DNA from: Paramecium octaurelia
Lineage: Eukaryota > Ciliophora > Oligohymenophorea > Peniculida > Parameciidae
Assembly (NCBI GenBank): GCA_905182995.1
Contig: CAJJDP010000104.1
Location: 329,490 to 393,489, forward strand
DNA length: 64,000 nt
Direction of reading: 5' to 3'
Position numbers and translations under genes: made by a program. Shown here piece by piece: positions 62,001 to 64,000 of the stretch (the stretch's first letter is position 1; every line of letters begins with the position of its first letter). The notes under the pieces are model-generated. The model was not told the origin of the DNA, made no database searches, and saw nothing but the letters and a program-made list of their open reading frames with translations.

Positions 62001-63021
62001 ATAGATATTTCATTATACTATTGCTAATACAATGTTAGATAGTCTTAAGATTAAAATATGACAAATTCATTATCAAAAAAAAACTAAAATAATTGCATTG
62101 ATTTTTTAGAAAAATAGTTAGCTTCATAATTTTAATAAAATACATCCTAACATCCTAAGATTTAATATGCAAAATAGTTGTGTTAATCCTATTTGTATAC
62201 AATTTATAATAAATCACATTAAGAATAAGCTTAGTAGTCATAATAAACTTGAAAATTATTCACTGTTCTTTAAAATGAATAATTTATTGTTTATACAAAT
62301 GTGTAATTCTAAATAATTATAAATTAGGATATAGATTATCTGTAGAGTAGATATATAGATGGGTTTTCTCTTTAAGGAATACCAAATTATATAAATTAAT
62401 CTTCGTAGGATGTTAAATTTTAATATTGAGATGAAAATAAAGTTATGATCGATAAATTTTGATAGTATTAGGCATATATTAACAAAGTTTTTGATTCATT
62501 CAAAATTCCCTGCATTTTTGATGAAATTGGCTTATTTGTTTAGATTGAATAAACTATGTTAAAACTAGTATTCATTAGTTATAATAAATAAAGATTGTAT
62601 TCTGTATAACAATCAAGTAAGATATCAATACCACCGAAAAATATGATATTATAGCATTGATAAATCTTATCAATTTTGGCTACTTAGCCATATTATTAAA
62701 TGTTAAAATTCTTCCACTCATATAGTATTACATGACTATCTTTAGTTATTGTTGCAAAATGAGTTTCATTAAATGATATTGATATAAATTCTAATACTAT
62801 GATTCATATATACCATATCCTTATATATTTAATATTTCATTGAAAGCATTTACTATTTCAATATTTGGTATTTTAGGTTCATAATAATAACTATAATTAT
62901 CTCCCTAAAATAAATTGTTCATAGGATATTCTAAATACTCTCCATTAGTTGGATATAAATTAATTTCTTCATACGTCTTAAAGCAACTTTAAACTTAAAG
63001 GATTAAAATAAAAAATATCAT
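59021..63021 (-). CDS. giant secreted/membrane-anchored propeller-like protein
   Basis: This gives 1,325 residues after removing one 23-nt intron (62791-62813); the length divides by three. It starts with a signal peptide (MIFFILILQVQSCFKTYEEI). The mature start INLYPTNGEYLEYPMNN with NYSYYYEPK parallels the starts of both halves of the gene at 1-7386 (ISIFPTTNEILTW, IQIYPSTTEVMSW). The body is a long run of short beta segments (for example THFATITKDSHVILYEWKNF) with many Asn and Tyr. Near the C-terminus RRWIYSLIAIIIFQIIGFYI is a single membrane anchor with a short basic tail. One unit here is about as long as each half there. Function is unknown; surface location is inferred. Confidence 0.85.
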
Positions 63022-63227
63022 TTTGTGTTATTAAAATTAATATTCAAAAAGTAATAATATCTTGCAAACTAATAAGATGAGGCCTGTAAATGGATGATTT
63101 TATCAAATGGTAAAAAATTATTTTGCAATTGATATAATCAATAAATGTTAAATTCAAATGTAGCGATGAAAGTGAATTAGATCTGATTCAAAAATTAGAA
63201 TTTATTGAGATTGAGCAACACCATAAA

Positions 63228-63452
63228 TCATGATATACGGTAATTTTTGTATGATTTATTTTTTTTTATTTTTAATTTAAGAGCAATTTGTGAAATTAAT
63301 TAGGTCATGCTGAATTTTATAATGATTGCATCTGTCAATCTATAGCGTAGAGTTTTCTTTCTTTTTATTGGATTTATCAATTATCTTGTGAGAAGTGATT
63401 TTATTCGTCTAATAGCGTTGCTTTCAGTTTTGACTTTATTGGTATTTTTCAT
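63228..63452 (-). CDS. possible small basic protein
   Basis: An open frame of 74 residues runs from ATG 63452 to TGA 63228-63230: MKNTNKVKTESNAIRRIKSL, then RKKTLRYRLTDAIIIKFSM. It is strongly basic, and codon choice is not the Gln-poor random type, but it is short and no homologue comes to mind. The nearby sequence shows nothing else. Confidence 0.3.
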
Positions 63453-63553
63453 TTTAGTCAATTATCTATAGTAACAATAAACAATTATTAACCGAATTTT
63501 CACATAATTTATATAATTGTTTGTGAAGTGATTCATCCTGGATCAATAAACAC

Positions 63554-63950
63554 TTAGTATTCCCTTTCTAAGATACCAGTTTGAGTTTGTAACCAAATAC
63601 ACATAGAAAAATAGTTACCCATAAACCCTAATTTTTTTTTTTTTTTACTAAAAACTTTTTTGGTTTTTACATTAATGTAGGATGCCAAGGTCCTATTAAG
63701 TAGATGCTCAGCCGAAATCAGGTCTTTTAGGAAATCACTAACCCTTACCTTAAATTTTGATCTCAGTTTATGTTCTACCTTAAACTCATCCTTAACCTTT
63801 ACCCTATGGTTAACCTCAACCTTTTTCAGCCTTGACCGTTTTATCCTGTTGTTCAAACAAAATTTCAAAATTATAACGTCAAATTGCATTTAAAATAATA
63901 CAATTAGTAAAAAATTTCACCAAATTGTTAATTTACTAGACATATAATTC
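63554..63950. other. unusual sequence with telomere-like CCCTAA/CCTTAA words
   Basis: The plus strand has taaaccctaatt, ctaacccttacctt, ccttaacctttaccctat and ggttaacctcaacc between about 63620 and 63830, next to a run of 14 T. This resembles worn-down TTAGGG-like or similar repeats, unlike Paramecium telomeres (mixed CCCCAA/CCCAAA). A minus-strand frame over 63554-63889 is open without TAA, TAG or TGA for 111 codons, which is odd here because real genes in this window use TAA/TAG freely. I do not treat that frame as a gene. Confidence 0.45.
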
Positions 63951-64000
63951 AACATCCTCCTCCGAGCATCTAGGCTCGACCGGGTCAAAAGGGACTCCTG
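63951..64000. other. GC-rich tail at the window edge
   Basis: The last 50 bases (from cctcctccgagcatctaggc onward) are well over 50% G+C, while the rest of the window is mostly below 35%. They form no gene, tRNA cloverleaf or recognisable repeat. They could be sequence from another source joined at a scaffold end, or the start of a GC-rich feature that continues outside the window. Confidence 0.5.

Noticed and set aside
63554..63889. 111-codon basic frame on the minus strand as a gene
   Set aside because: Sequence consists of diverged CCTTAA-like words and a T14 run; repeats VKV/KVE-type residues. No start context or homologue; TAA/TAG-free length alone is not evidence in this genome.
1..64000. 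Mobile elements, tRNA genes or a CRISPR array
   Set aside because: No transposase motif, terminal inverted repeats, cloverleaf-type tRNA boxes or regularly spaced short direct repeats were seen. Periodicity occurs only as protein repeats.

Overview
This window looks like macronuclear DNA of a ciliate, most likely Paramecium or a close relative. Three things support this. First, nearly every gene reads through TAA and TAG (glutamine) and ends only at TGA. Second, the introns are tiny GT...AG introns, mostly 20-35 nt, and removing them restores frames and recognisable proteins. Third, genes are packed on both strands with gaps of a few tens of bases in AT-rich DNA. I see no tRNA, rRNA, CRISPR array or transposase gene. 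All calls come from reading the sequence by eye; no database search was run.

Layout. 1-7386 (minus) is the 5' part of a giant secreted protein built of two long homologous halves; its 3' end lies outside the window. 7607-17669 is a compact run of ordinary genes: mitochondrial acyl carrier protein, mitochondrial ribosomal protein bL35m, an SR-type RNA-binding protein, a Qc-SNARE, a CUE-like coiled-coil protein, an Aurora-like kinase and several unknowns. 17750-29548 holds an armadillo (importin-alpha-like) protein, a TPR-like protein, eIF2B delta diverging from an EAPP homologue, a metallophosphoesterase, a cathepsin-L-type protease and a GNAT-like acetyltransferase. 30751-35461 and 46077-47675 hold members of a family with an N-terminal Cys/His finger, a coiled coil and a WD40 or propeller region. 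Between them are two large membrane-protein genes: a poorly resolved one at 35924-38405 and a 2,331-residue cysteine-rich receptor-like protein at 38406-45482. 49523-58764 holds two genes of tandem MORN-type repeats flanking a WD40 gene. That WD40 gene is present twice in a direct copy of about 1.33 kb joined at a single N, probably an assembly fault. 59021-63021 is a second giant secreted protein that resembles one half of the first. The last kilobase has no convincing gene and ends in unusually GC-rich sequence.

How the genes relate. Most are independent housekeeping or cell-surface genes, as expected for a ciliate macronuclear chromosome. Three lineage-type expansions stand out: the giant propeller-like surface proteins at both ends, the finger/coiled-coil proteins carrying either WD40 or MORN repeats, and the MORN genes in which repeat units are bounded by introns. 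Several genes have splice patterns I could not settle; these are marked.
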